From CAZUAQ01 sp964618455 (lineage in GTDB: Bacteria; Planctomycetota; Phycisphaerae; UBA1845; PWPN01), in assembly GCA_964618455.1 (NCBI GenBank), contig CAZUAQ010000073.1, forward strand, positions 1 to 23,403: a DNA stretch of 23,403 nt, given 5' to 3'. This document shows, in pieces, positions 8,190-16,103 of this stretch. A program made the position numbers and the translations under genes. Within the stretch, counting starts at the first letter, position 1, and every line of letters begins with the position of its first letter. Below the pieces are notes generated by a model, which saw only the letters and a program-made list of their open reading frames with translations, was not told where the DNA came from and did no database searches.

Positions 8190-8428
8190 TGGATCCCCAG
8201 CGACCTGACTATGACCGGAGCGACCTGGTCGGCAAAGGTGCATGGACGCACCTTGCCGTCCCGCCCCGATGCGAATGCCCCGAATGTCGGGAGTGGTGCC
8301 CCGACATGCTCGTCTGGGTGGATGACGATCATGTCCAGTGCGAGACGTGCGGGACCACGTACCAGCCGGCAACGGGGAAGATCCTGGATCCCGGGGAGGA
8401 AGGAGGATCCGATGCCGACCACGCGTGA
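8189..8428 (+). CDS. Zinc-ribbon protein, 79 residues
   Basis: The ATG overlaps the stop of the HARE-HTH gene (TGATG). The product has CECPECREWCPD near residue 28 and CETCG near residue 52, a zinc-ribbon pattern like that in small RNA- or DNA-binding proteins. The tail is acidic. It overlaps the next gene by 17 bases. The family is not recognised beyond the ribbon. Confidence 0.75.
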   Translation: MDPQRPDYDRSDLVGKGAWTHLAVPPRCECPECREWCPDMLVWVDDDHVQCETCGTTYQPATGKILDPGEEGGSDADHA

Positions 8429-8756
8429 GCGTCTCGAATCTTTCGTCGTCCTCGACGACCATCTCATTCGCCGGGTCATTCCGGCCCGTGGACAGCCGTA
8501 CGAGCATCGCTGCCCGCGGGCAGCCTTCGAGCGCATTGCCCACGCTGCCGACGAGCTCGCCGACGGTTTCACGCTCGAGACGCTCGCCACGCACGAGGGA
8601 CTGCCGTGGACGCAGGTGGCCGTGGCCTTGGCCTTCCTCAAGGAGCGCGGGATCATCGACACCCGCTACCGGAGGAATCATGCGGCGACTGGCGGCGCCC
8701 ATCTCGATGCGATGACAGAGTATTACGCCCTGGCAGAATGTCCTGAAGCGGACTGA
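8412..8756 (+). CDS. Predicted winged-helix-like hypothetical protein, 114 residues
   Basis: AGGAGGA lies just before the ATG and inside the end of the preceding gene. Residues about 40-90 (AAFERIAHAADELADGFTLE, then LATHEGLPWTQVAVALAFLKERGII) look like a helix-turn-helix or winged helix that could bind DNA, such as a small operon regulator. No metal site or membrane segment is seen. It is the last plus-strand gene and is followed by a bidirectional terminator, facing the minus-strand methyltransferase operon. Confidence 0.75.
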   Translation: MPTTRERLESFVVLDDHLIRRVIPARGQPYEHRCPRAAFERIAHAADELADGFTLETLATHEGLPWTQVAVALAFLKERGIIDTRYRRNHAATGGAHLDAMTEYYALAECPEAD

Positions 8757-8758
8757 CC

Positions 8759-8998
8759 TCACCCATTCTCCTCCCTGAAAGCCCCGGCATCCGTCGGGGT
8801 TTTCTCCGGCATGAGCACAAGGTTGCCTCGCGGGATTACGATCAAACGACCGTCGATCTCGACGCCCACGTTGCGCGGCCCACGCCCTCTGACCACGACC
8901 CGCACCACGCCGGTCTTTCCGTGGTACGGCATGTATGGCGCCGCCTTGCTGGCGTAGTGAACACGTACATGCTGACCGACGCGCGGGTAGAAGATCAT
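8759..8998 (-). CDS. Small KOW/SH3-barrel-like hypothetical protein, 79 residues
   Basis: The ATG overlaps the methyltransferase stop (ATGA) and follows GGGGGA. The sequence is rich in valine-glycine turns (GKTGVVRVVVRGRGPRNVGVEI, then IPRGNLVLMP), like a KOW or SH3-type small beta barrel, which often binds nucleic acid or ribosomal proteins. It is the last gene of the minus-strand operon; the terminator hairpin is embedded in its final codons. The call is from pattern only. Confidence 0.72.
   Translation of the reverse strand: MIFYPRVGQHVRVHYASKAAPYMPYHGKTGVVRVVVRGRGPRNVGVEIDGRLIVIPRGNLVLMPEKTPTDAGAFREENG
8778..8804. terminator. Bidirectional intrinsic terminator
   Basis: A five-base-pair CCCCG/CGGGG stem (8782-8786 with 8795-8799) is flanked by AAAG on the left and TTTT on the right, so it can work in both directions. 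It lies at the meeting point of two convergent operons, inside the last codons of the minus-strand 79-residue gene. Confidence 0.65.
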
Positions 8999-10374
8999 GA
9001 GTCCCCCTTTGCTGTGATGGGTTCAGGCTTCTTGTCATGGTCACCCGGAATACGTTCCGCCTTGCGGCCGGTAAACTGCTCCCACCTCTGCACAATGACG
9101 TCGCAATACGCCTGATCCAGCTCCATCAGATACGCTCGCCGTCCCGTTTGCTCGCAGGCAATCAGTGTCGAGCCGCTGCCGCCGAACAGGTCGAGCACGT
9201 TCTCGCCGGGCTTCGATGAAAACTGAATGGCACGCACGGCCAGCTCGACCGGCTTTTCCGTCAAATGAACCATGTTCTGCGGATTAACCTTCTTCACATG
9301 CCACAGGTCGGTGGCATTGTTCGGCCCGTAGAATTGATGAGCGGCCCCTTCGCGCCACGTGTAGAAGCACCATTCGTGGGCGCCCATGAAATCTTTCCGC
9401 GTCAACACCGGATGCTGCTTGTCCCAGATGATCGCCTGGCTGAAGTACAGGCCGGCGTCTTTCAAGGCGGCCGGGTAGTTCGCGCAGTTGGCGTACCCAC
9501 CCCAGATATAGGCTGCCCGCCCAGGTTCGAGCACCCGAGCGATATTCCGGAACCACGCCCGCAGGAGCCCGGCAAACTGCTCGTCCGTGACGAAGTCGTT
9601 CTCCAGGGGCCGGTCCTTGGCCCGCATCTTTTTATGCGTGCCCTTGGCCTTCTCGGGATGCCGGTTCACATCGAAATTCTGATGGTGGGTATTGCTGAAG
9701 CTCGAGAGTCCGGCGGCGATGGCATTGTTGCTGCGCGGTTCGACCTTCACGTTGTAAGGCGGATCGGTATTGCAGAGCTGGATCTTCGCCCCGGCCAGCA
9801 ACTTGTCCAGGTCGGCTTCGCTGCTCGAGTCCCCGCACATTAACCGATGGTCACCCAGGATCCAGATGTCACCCCGCTGCGTGACCGGGTTGTCGGGCGG
9901 CTCGGGAACCGAATCTGGGTCAGTCAGTCCTTCCTTCACGTCGACCGCCTCGTTGAGCAGCTTGGCCAGCTCCTCATCGTCGAAAGCCAGCAGGCCCATG
10001 TCGAAACCGCCCTCGCGCAGATCATTGAGCTCGATGGGCAGAATCTCGAGGTCCCACTCGGCCAGGCCGCCCGTCTTGTTATCCGCGATGCGGTAGGCAC
10101 GAACCTGCTCCGGCGTCAGGTCGGTGGCGACGTGGACTGGCACCTTCGCCAGGCCGAGCTTCTTCGCTGCCTTCCAGCGTGTGTGGCCGGCGATGATGAC
10201 GCCGTCCTCGTCGACGACGATCGGCTGGCGGAACCCGAACTCGGCCAGCGACGCCGCGACGGCGTCCACGGCTTGGTCGTTGAGCCGGGGATTCCGCTCG
10301 TACGGGCGAATGTCGTCGATCTTTCGCAGTTCGACGGCGAACTTCGGGGTAGCTACTTCTTCAGTGGCGGTCAT
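8995..10374 (-). CDS. ParB-like domain fused to beta-class DNA methyltransferase
   Basis: With the ATG at 10374 (GGAGGTG six bases upstream; an upstream ATG at 10413 lacks this) the protein has 459 residues. Residues about 10-100 form a ParB/sulfiredoxin-like domain (FRQPIVVDEDGVIIAGHTRW). Then comes an amino-methyltransferase with the catalytic DPPY at about 204-207, HLTEKPVEL at about 370-378, and the SAM-binding DLFGGSGS at about 395-402. Motif IV before motif I makes it beta class, for N6-adenine or N4-cytosine. No restriction enzyme gene is adjacent, so it is probably an orphan that modifies phage DNA against host restriction or marks its own sites. This fusion is common in prophages. 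Confidence 0.92.
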   Translation of the reverse strand: MTATEEVATPKFAVELRKIDDIRPYERNPRLNDQAVDAVAASLAEFGFRQPIVVDEDGVIIAGHTRWKAAKKLGLAKVPVHVATDLTPEQVRAYRIADNKTGGLAEWDLEILPIELNDLREGGFDMGLLAFDDEELAKLLNEAVDVKEGLTDPDSVPEPPDNPVTQRGDIWILGDHRLMCGDSSSEADLDKLLAGAKIQLCNTDPPYNVKVEPRSNNAIAAGLSSFSNTHHQNFDVNRHPEKAKGTHKKMRAKDRPLENDFVTDEQFAGLLRAWFRNIARVLEPGRAAYIWGGYANCANYPAALKDAGLYFSQAIIWDKQHPVLTRKDFMGAHEWCFYTWREGAAHQFYGPNNATDLWHVKKVNPQNMVHLTEKPVELAVRAIQFSSKPGENVLDLFGGSGSTLIACEQTGRRAYLMELDQAYCDVIVQRWEQFTGRKAERIPGDHDKKPEPITAKGDS

Positions 10375-10494
10375 TTGAGCACCTCCATGTGCGTGGAAAA
10401 TCAGCCTCTTCAATTCGACGCGTTGCCAACAAACTGTGTTTACCAGCGCGGCTGTTCCGCGGGCCCCTCTTTTGCTTCTATGCAGGGGAAGTAC

Positions 10495-10779
10495 CTATTG
10501 CTCACGCTCGATCCCCTCCTCGTGTGCTCGCGTGATCCGGGCGGCGATGGTCTCGATCACGTGGGCGTGGCGACGATATTCCCGCGCGAGCCAGGTGCTC
10601 GGCGCGTAGACATGCCCCTCATGACGCACGACGGGCACGCCGTCATGCGCGACGCAGAGCATCGCCTCACGTTCGTCGCCGAATGCGCCGCAGGGCAGAA
10701 AGACTTGCCCGGCGTTATCCACGAAGGACGTCCGCAGCCAGCTTTCCAAATGGGGGCTCTCGATCACGATCTCATCCAT
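10495..10779 (-). CDS. Hypothetical protein, 94 residues
   Basis: AAAGGAGA precedes the ATG. The sequence has an acidic N-terminus, a beta-like middle (QVFLPCGAFGDEREAMLCV, then GVPVVRHEGHVY) and a helical basic tail (WLAREYRRHAHVIETIAARI). I do not recognise the family. It lies between the hairpin and iteron-like region downstream of the primase gene and the methyltransferase. The 120 bases that follow it, up to 10374, hold a weak hairpin near 10447-10461 (CGCGG/CCGCG) and no gene. Confidence 0.7.
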   Translation of the reverse strand: MDEIVIESPHLESWLRTSFVDNAGQVFLPCGAFGDEREAMLCVAHDGVPVVRHEGHVYAPSTWLAREYRRHAHVIETIAARITRAHEEGIEREQ

Positions 10780-10831
10780 CTCGATCTCCTTTGATCTCGG
10801 GTGCGCGAACGTGTGCCAAGCCCTACGTCCT

Positions 10832-10883
10832 GGGGAGTATCGCGGGGCGTTTCAGACGCCCGCGTACTCCCCCGTAGGGGGAG
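10832..10883. other. Long imperfect hairpin with an overlapping alternative hairpin
   Basis: A 17-base-pair stem with two one-base bulges can form between 10832-10850 and 10856-10872 around the loop TTCAG. Its right arm (TACTCCCC) overlaps the left arm of a second, perfect seven-base-pair hairpin CTCCCCC-GTA-GGGGGAG at 10867-10883. The two cannot form together. The region is gene-free and lies between the primase gene and the 94-residue gene, beside the iteron-like boxes. It could be a replication-origin structure, an attenuator or a terminator; no long T-run follows on either strand. Confidence 0.6.
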
Positions 10884-10893
10884 GGTGTGCTGA

Positions 10894-11128
10894 GTTTCCA
10901 GCAAAGTTTCCACCTGAAAATCACGTAAGCCTTGTGATTGCAGTTGCTTAGGTGTACTTGTGGTTTGGAAACTGAGACGGCTTTTGCGGCGCGTTTCATG
11001 TTTTGTCGCAGTTTCCATTAGACTTTTCACGTAACTCATTGCCATATAGACCCTTACCTCATTCGTTCTGGAAACTGAAAGCCCTGTTTTTGGAAACTCA
11101 GTTTCCAGCAGTTTCCAGTGAGTTTCCA
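10894..11128. repeat. Iteron-like cluster of nine GTTTCCA boxes
   Basis: Exact GTTTCCA occurs at 10894, 10906, 11011, 11101, 11111 and 11122 on + and inverted (TGGAAAC) at 10966, 11069 and 11091. The wider consensus is about (C/G)AGTTTCCA. Boxes at 11091-11128 are spaced 10-11 bases, one helical turn, and 11091-11107 is a perfect 17-base palindrome (TGGAAAC-TCA-GTTTCCA). The last four boxes run into the 3' end of the PrimPol-helicase gene and encode its final residues. This is the pattern of a replication origin or an operator. Confidence 0.7.
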
Positions 11129-13257
11129 AAGACCGAGCGTCGAATCTGGTTGACATACTGCCTCGAAACGCCCACCGCGTCGGCAATGTCCTGAGTGTTT
11201 TCCTCAGGCGCATGTGCCAGCAGTGCCGCCGTCCAGAGCGCCTTATCTCCGCTCACACCGGGCCGGGATTTGACGTAACGCATCTGCGCGCCCGTTCGGA
11301 TTCGGGCGACCAGGCCGCGCTCCATGGTCAGGTCGAGCATGTCATAAGCTTGCCGCTCCGACAGCCCAAGCCGCTGACCCGCCTCGTAACCCACCGATCG
11401 TTTTGAGCAGGGATCGTTGATGGCGATACATGCCTCGACGAACTCGTCCAGGGAGGTTTCCCGCAGCTTGGGTTTCGGCTTGATCGCACCCTGTAGCGCT
11501 GAAGGATCCACGTCCTCGGTGGGCACGAACAACGGCCATCGCCATAGCAGAGCCCTGGGTGCCATCGGGGGCCAGCTTCGCACGGCTGATTCCAGTACGA
11601 CAATGCCTTCCTCCTCGTGGGGCCGAAGAACCAGGTGCGTGTCGGCCGCGCGGGACTGACTGCCGGCGCCCGCCCCGACGTCGGTGACGGACTTGCCGGA
11701 CTGGTTGCCCTTGCTGGTGTGGTGGATCAGGACGAACGCGCACCCAAGCCGCGCCGCGTAGTGATCGACGCAGTTGTAGAGATTGGCGATCGCTCCGTTA
11801 TCGTTTTCGTCGGTATCTCGTGGCAGCGTGCGGTAGAAGGCATCGATGATGATTAGCTTGTAACGACCTGATTCGAGTCGGATGAACCATTCGCCCATCG
11901 CGTACAGGTCGCGCAGATGACCGCGAAGGCTGACCAAGTCGATATTGCCGCTGTAGAGATGGTGCGGCAGCCGCATGGCCTCGCTGATCACATCGTAGCG
12001 GTAGCTGCTCGTGCATGTGTGCAGCTCGTTATCGATGTGGAGCACCCGGCCCTGCTCGACAGGTAATCCCAGCCAGTCGAGTCCGGAGGCGACGGAGATC
12101 GCCAGGGTCGAGACGAGCCAGCTCTTGCCCATCTTCGGGCTCGCGATCACGTTCATGGTCTCGCCTTCACGAAGCAAACCATGAATGATCGGCGGGTTCA
12201 GGCCGGTGAAGTCGTCGATGAGCTTTCTGAGCGTCTGGATCGGCGGCTCAGGGTTGATGCCGTTCCCTTCGCTCACTGGCGGTTCGGCGGGAGCCTTCGC
12301 AGGCTGGTTGGAAATCATCGAGATGTCCAAACCATCCTTATTGTCGGATGGAGCATCGCTGCCATACCCATCCTCCCGCATGGCGCGGGCGGCCCTTTCG
12401 AAGTCGCCGCCGTGGTTGAGCAGCGTGTAGACGGCGAAGGGCGAATAGGCTCGGTTCGCCTCGAACGGTGCGGCATTCGAGCTGAACACATAGAAAGCCC
12501 GGTCCTTCAACGTAGCCGACCAGCCCGACTTTTTGCCCGGGCGCCGCCAGTATTCGTTCTCGCCGCGGCTGACACGCGTCCAGCCGTGCTGTTCGAGAAC
12601 GGCACGCACATCGCCGCGTTGGTTGAAATCATCACCGGGGCGATCGCAGGCTGTGGAAAGAATCCCCGGCCGTGACGGACCATTGACACCAGGTGGTTGA
12701 TGTTCGTTCAGCTCCCACGCCGCTTGTAGCAGGATCTCACGTTCGGCCTCGTTCAGGCGCGGCAGGTTTCGGAAATCACCCTGTACGAGCTCGTACCCGG
12801 GTGTTGGCGCGCACAGAAACAGCCCACCTTCGCCGCGCGTCTCGATGAGCGTGGTGACCTTCTCGCCGTCGCGGCGCTGGGCCAGCTTGAGGTTGCCGCA
12901 TATCGGCTTCTCGACCAGATAGGAGACATGCCGGCCGTGCGCGGGCGTTTTCTCAATGACCAGCCGCTCCCGAAGCGGAGGCGGAATGCGGTCCCACCAG
13001 GCCGCGAACCGCTCGCCGCCGGCATCGAAATCGATCATCTCCAGATTGCTGGAAACGGCGCCACAGAGAATGCAGATCGCATCCGGCCCGCCAGCCATCC
13101 AGGCTGACAGCTCCGCCGGCGTGGGCAGCGTGCTTTGATATCGCTTCCACGAGCCGACGGCCGGACGTTTCTCGGTGCGCCGGGCTGGGAGAACGCACAG
13201 GCCCGCGTCGAGATAATCCGCAGCGGCATGATGAAGGATGTCACTGTGCGTGCTCAA
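11098..13257 (-). CDS. Bifunctional primase-polymerase / RepA-like helicase with C-terminal HTH
   Basis: A 719-residue replication protein. Residues 1-180 are a Prim-Pol domain (CVLPARRTEKRPAVGSW, catalytic IDFD at about 75-78, TPAHGRH at about 104-110). Residues about 340-600 are a RecA-fold ATPase of the RepA/AAA_25 type, with Walker A ASPKMGKSW near 372-380 (Ala in place of the usual first Gly), Walker B LIIIDAF near 468-474, and LIHHTSKG. The last 130 residues hold helix-turn-helix segments (DIADAVGVSRQYVNQIRRSV). It would prime and unwind phage DNA at its origin. The start is TTG overlapping the helicase stop, with GGAGGA ten bases upstream. The C-terminal codons consist of the GTTTCCA boxes. 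Confidence 0.9.
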   Translation of the reverse strand: MSTHSDILHHAAADYLDAGLCVLPARRTEKRPAVGSWKRYQSTLPTPAELSAWMAGGPDAICILCGAVSSNLEMIDFDAGGERFAAWWDRIPPPLRERLVIEKTPAHGRHVSYLVEKPICGNLKLAQRRDGEKVTTLIETRGEGGLFLCAPTPGYELVQGDFRNLPRLNEAEREILLQAAWELNEHQPPGVNGPSRPGILSTACDRPGDDFNQRGDVRAVLEQHGWTRVSRGENEYWRRPGKKSGWSATLKDRAFYVFSSNAAPFEANRAYSPFAVYTLLNHGGDFERAARAMREDGYGSDAPSDNKDGLDISMISNQPAKAPAEPPVSEGNGINPEPPIQTLRKLIDDFTGLNPPIIHGLLREGETMNVIASPKMGKSWLVSTLAISVASGLDWLGLPVEQGRVLHIDNELHTCTSSYRYDVISEAMRLPHHLYSGNIDLVSLRGHLRDLYAMGEWFIRLESGRYKLIIIDAFYRTLPRDTDENDNGAIANLYNCVDHYAARLGCAFVLIHHTSKGNQSGKSVTDVGAGAGSQSRAADTHLVLRPHEEEGIVVLESAVRSWPPMAPRALLWRWPLFVPTEDVDPSALQGAIKPKPKLRETSLDEFVEACIAINDPCSKRSVGYEAGQRLGLSERQAYDMLDLTMERGLVARIRTGAQMRYVKSRPGVSGDKALWTAALLAHAPEENTQDIADAVGVSRQYVNQIRRSVFGNSLETAGN

Positions 13258-14960
13258 AACGGCACATCCTCCTCATCCCACGTGGGTTCAGCATGATCTG
13301 GATCTCGATAATCATCACCGTCGAGGTGTGGCGGGATCGGACCGAGTCGGTAATCGGTGATGCGATCGAAGTCCTCACCGGTCACGGATCGCACGGTGAT
13401 GGCCTCAGTAGGTGCGATGCCGCCGGCCTCGCAGATCGCCACCGCCTGCTCAGCCGTGTCGGGCACAAGCTCGCGGGAACGAGCCCGCCACCATTTCTCG
13501 GCCTTACCTCGGGCGTAGCCAGTGTGCTCGAAGCACACCCACTCGCTGTGGTACTGGTTGAAGCCGACCTGGTAGTCGACGCGCATGCTATGGGGGTGGT
13601 CTTCCGGCGCGCCGCGCTTGACATGCTCGGCATAGAAGGTTTCCTGCACGTCGTGCTCGGTGATCGTGACCTCGCCGGTCAGGATGCCCGCCGAACTGGC
13701 CTTGCTGTCGTGTTGCTCGCGCTCGGGTGGAGGGAATTCGTGACCGCACTCTGGGCACACCGCATACGCCGCATGAACCACCGCCTGGCACTCGGGACAC
13801 TCTTTCGCCGGCGCCTCGCCCTGGCCCGGGATGCGATCACGGATCTGGAGCGCATCGACCGGGCCATGCCGGAGAATGTTCCCACCGTAATCGAGAATCA
13901 GGCAGTTCTCCTTCGAGGGATGAAGCCGAAAACCGCGACCGACCATCTGGTAATAGAGCCCCGGAGAGTTCGTCGGCCGCAGTAGCGCCACGCAATCGAT
14001 GTTCGGCGCATCGAACCCCGTGGTCAGCACGTTGACGTTGACCAGGTACTTGAGCTCGCCATCGCGAAAGCGTCGGAGTGTCTCCGTCCGCTCAAACGGT
14101 AACGTATCGCCACACACGAACCCGCAATCGTGACCGAGCCCCTCGATCACCTTCTGCACGTGCTGGGCATGCTGGACGCCAGCAGCGAAAATCAACGTCG
14201 AATGCCGGTCCTGTGTGTGATCGAGGATCTCGCGGCACGCGGCATTCACGACGGCATCGTCGTCCATCAACGCCTCGACCTCACCGGCGATGAACTCACC
14301 GCCGCGAATGTGCAGCTCGGACGTATCCACCTTGCGCCGGCCGGCCTTGGTCTTGAGAGGGCAAAGATAACCCTGCACGATCAATTCCCGGACGCCGATC
14401 TCATAGCAGACATGGTTAAGCAGGTTCTCCGGCCCGCAGATCATGCCGGTCGTCATCCGGTATGGCGTAGCCGTCAGGCCAATCAAGCGCACGTGCGGGT
14501 TGACGAGCCGGGCGTCGGCCAGGAATGTGCGGTACATCCCCTCACCGTCGGGGGGTAGCATATGAGCTTCATCGATCAGAATCAGATCAAACCGATCGAG
14601 CTCTGCGGCGCGGCGATAGACGCTCTGGATCCCGGCCACGATGATCGGATGATCGGTGTCGCGGCTCTTCATGCCCGCCGAATAGACCCCGATCTGGTGC
14701 CAAAGATCCGGCGCCATGGCATGCAGCTTGTCGACCGCCTGCTCGAGTAGTTCCTTCACGTGCGCGAGGATCAGCACCCGGCCATCCCACTGCTTGACCA
14801 CGTCGCGACAGATGGTTGCCATCACCGGTGTCTTGCCCCCTGCCGTCGGGATGACCACACACGGATGGTCATCCCGACGACGAAGATGGTCGTACACGGC
14901 ATTCACTGCTTCCGTCTGATAGGGTCGCAGCGTCAGCGTGTTGGTGGCGGTTACAGACAT
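13254..14960 (-). CDS. SF2 DEAH-type helicase
   Basis: This 568-residue superfamily 2 helicase starts close to its Q-like motif (LRPYQTEAVNAVYDHL). It has Walker A PTAGGKT at 38-44, DEAH at 130-133, motif III LTATPYR at about 162-168, a helicase C-terminal domain with VLTTGFDAPNIDCV and motif VI QMVGRGFRLHP, and then a four-cysteine zinc finger (CPEC...CPECG) near residue 390-410. The C-terminal 150 residues are less conserved and contain WVCFEHTGYARGKAEKWW, known from phage helicases of this type. It probably remodels replication or recombination intermediates. Its stop overlaps the PrimPol start by four bases. No strong ribosome site is seen before the ATG. Confidence 0.92.
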   Translation of the reverse strand: MSVTATNTLTLRPYQTEAVNAVYDHLRRRDDHPCVVIPTAGGKTPVMATICRDVVKQWDGRVLILAHVKELLEQAVDKLHAMAPDLWHQIGVYSAGMKSRDTDHPIIVAGIQSVYRRAAELDRFDLILIDEAHMLPPDGEGMYRTFLADARLVNPHVRLIGLTATPYRMTTGMICGPENLLNHVCYEIGVRELIVQGYLCPLKTKAGRRKVDTSELHIRGGEFIAGEVEALMDDDAVVNAACREILDHTQDRHSTLIFAAGVQHAQHVQKVIEGLGHDCGFVCGDTLPFERTETLRRFRDGELKYLVNVNVLTTGFDAPNIDCVALLRPTNSPGLYYQMVGRGFRLHPSKENCLILDYGGNILRHGPVDALQIRDRIPGQGEAPAKECPECQAVVHAAYAVCPECGHEFPPPEREQHDSKASSAGILTGEVTITEHDVQETFYAEHVKRGAPEDHPHSMRVDYQVGFNQYHSEWVCFEHTGYARGKAEKWWRARSRELVPDTAEQAVAICEAGGIAPTEAITVRSVTGEDFDRITDYRLGPIPPHLDGDDYRDPDHAEPTWDEEDVPF

Positions 14961-15109
14961 ACTGGCAATACCACTGATTCAATGCGTCGTGATTGCGGAC
15001 CGGCCGGCATGATGCCCGCAAGGCCTTTAGGAATCGCTTGTGTGAATCAGGTTCCCCTGCAAAGGCCTTGTGAAACAACAGGCGAAACCAACGATGTCGT
15101 AGCCGGTTC
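14961..15109 (-). other. Short gap between RusA and helicase genes
   Basis: These 149 bases hold no convincing gene. An open minus-strand frame with ATG at 15125 (overlapping the RusA stop) crosses the gap and runs 92 bases into the helicase gene, with a basic, tryptophan-rich product (MWKRIENRLRHRWFRLLF). It lacks a ribosome site and its long overlap makes it doubtful; it might be a decayed small gene. Confidence 0.3.
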
Positions 15110-15523
15110 TCAATTCGCTTCCACATCCGGGGCGATAGTGTGTCCACATAGCGGGCATTGCTCGAGGGGCAGCTGTCGCAGATGCACTTGTATTCGCCCA
15201 TGGTTCACCACCGGCCCGCGTTGAGTGATCAGAAGATCGATCTGACTGTCATCCTCGTAGACACCGGCATGTTCGAGCGCATCGAGAACCGGTTTCTGAA
15301 GGTTGTCGAGATCGCGCCTGCGCCGATCTGGCGGAAACGCATCCATCAGCAGTGCGATGCGACCTCCCGCGGGCGGCTTGCGCGGCCCGTTCCCGCCCAG
15401 GAGGGCGCAGACATTCCTGCGGAACGTCCGGCCCTCCCGGCTGATCAACGTGCGCGGACCGACCCGGCGCCAGTAATGATTCATGCTCGGCGGATAAGGA
15501 AGGGTAAAGTCCAAGCCTATCAC
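15110..15523 (-). CDS. rusA: RusA-type Holliday junction resolvase
   Basis: The protein matches RusA across its length: FTLPYPPSMNHYWRR at the N-terminus (E. coli RusA has ITLPWPPSNNRYYR) and catalytic aspartates at 71, 73 and 92 (RRRRDLDNLQKPVLDAL, DDSQID), almost the same numbering as the D70, D72, D91 of E. coli RusA. It would cut four-way junctions to resolve recombination and branched replication DNA before packaging. I use the GTG at 15523 (137 residues) because it matches the family's usual start; its ribosome site is weak. An ATG at 15619 would add a poorly conserved 32-residue extension. A C-terminal CPLCG is unusual and may be half of a zinc site. Confidence 0.88.
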   Translation of the reverse strand: MIGLDFTLPYPPSMNHYWRRVGPRTLISREGRTFRRNVCALLGGNGPRKPPAGGRIALLMDAFPPDRRRRDLDNLQKPVLDALEHAGVYEDDSQIDLLITQRGPVVNHGRIQVHLRQLPLEQCPLCGHTIAPDVEAN

Positions 15524-15644
15524 CTTCTCGTCGAGTCCTTCTGAGGCTTCTTCCGACGACCAGGACTCGCGTAGCCCCGCGTTGCCATGACTCGCCTTGT
15601 CGTAACAGTCACTTCTCATTTCCTTCGACACAGCCGCGAGCAGC

Positions 15645-16103
15645 TTACCGCTTCCACGGCGGTGTGTTGTCTGCCACCGGCGCCTGCTGCGGCTTGCCCT
15701 CCAAGGCCGACTTGGGTTCATAGCCGCGTATTTCGTTGGCGAGTTCATCATTGTCTTTGCGTTTCTTGAGCTTGACCGTGATCAGCAGCGGCAGGTTGTG
15801 CAGATCGACGCTGTCCTTCGGTTGCATCACGCCAACGGCTCGGCAGATAGCTGACAGTTCGCCTCGTGCGATCTTGACCGCCGTCGCGTTCGCGTTGTTG
15901 AGATTCAATCGCGCCCACAGCAAGCGGTTCTTGTACTCGCCCTCGAGAATGGTGAATGTCAGTTCCAGATAACTTCCCTGTCCCGACTTGACGGTTTTCA
16001 TTTCGCTGGCGGTGATGGCAGCCAGGTACTTGCCCGCGGGAATGGGCTCAAATGTGCTGGCGGGCTCGACTTCGTGTGCATTGAATCCGGTCAGACTAGC
16101 CAT
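15645..16103 (-). CDS. DUF669 family SSB-like protein
   Basis: A 152-residue DUF669 protein (GFNAHEVEPASTFEPIPAGKYLA, then GQGSYLELTFTILEGEYKNRLLWARLNLNN, then ARGELSAICRAVGV). The family is found beside phage annealing proteins and is thought to act as a single-strand DNA-binding partner with an OB-like fold. The low-complexity tail ending in TPPWKR is like an SSB C-terminal tail, though it lacks the usual acidic stretch. The ATG at 16103 follows GGAGG and overlaps the end of the Sak4-like gene by eight bases, so the two proteins are probably made together. Confidence 0.85.
   Translation of the reverse strand: MASLTGFNAHEVEPASTFEPIPAGKYLAAITASEMKTVKSGQGSYLELTFTILEGEYKNRLLWARLNLNNANATAVKIARGELSAICRAVGVMQPKDSVDLHNLPLLITVKLKKRKDNDELANEIRGYEPKSALEGKPQQAPVADNTPPWKR

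Noticed and set aside
5730..9095. Very long minus-strand open frame opposite the small plus-strand genes
   Set aside because: Antisense shadow in GC-rich DNA. The plus strand shows eight genes with ribosome sites and recognisable domains.
10894..11128. CRISPR array
   Set aside because: The repeats are only seven to nine bases, in both orientations, with spacings of 10 to 60 bases, and no cas genes are present.
14869..15201. Minus-strand open frame across the RusA-helicase gap
   Set aside because: It overlaps both confident genes at its two ends, has no ribosome site, and matches no family I know.
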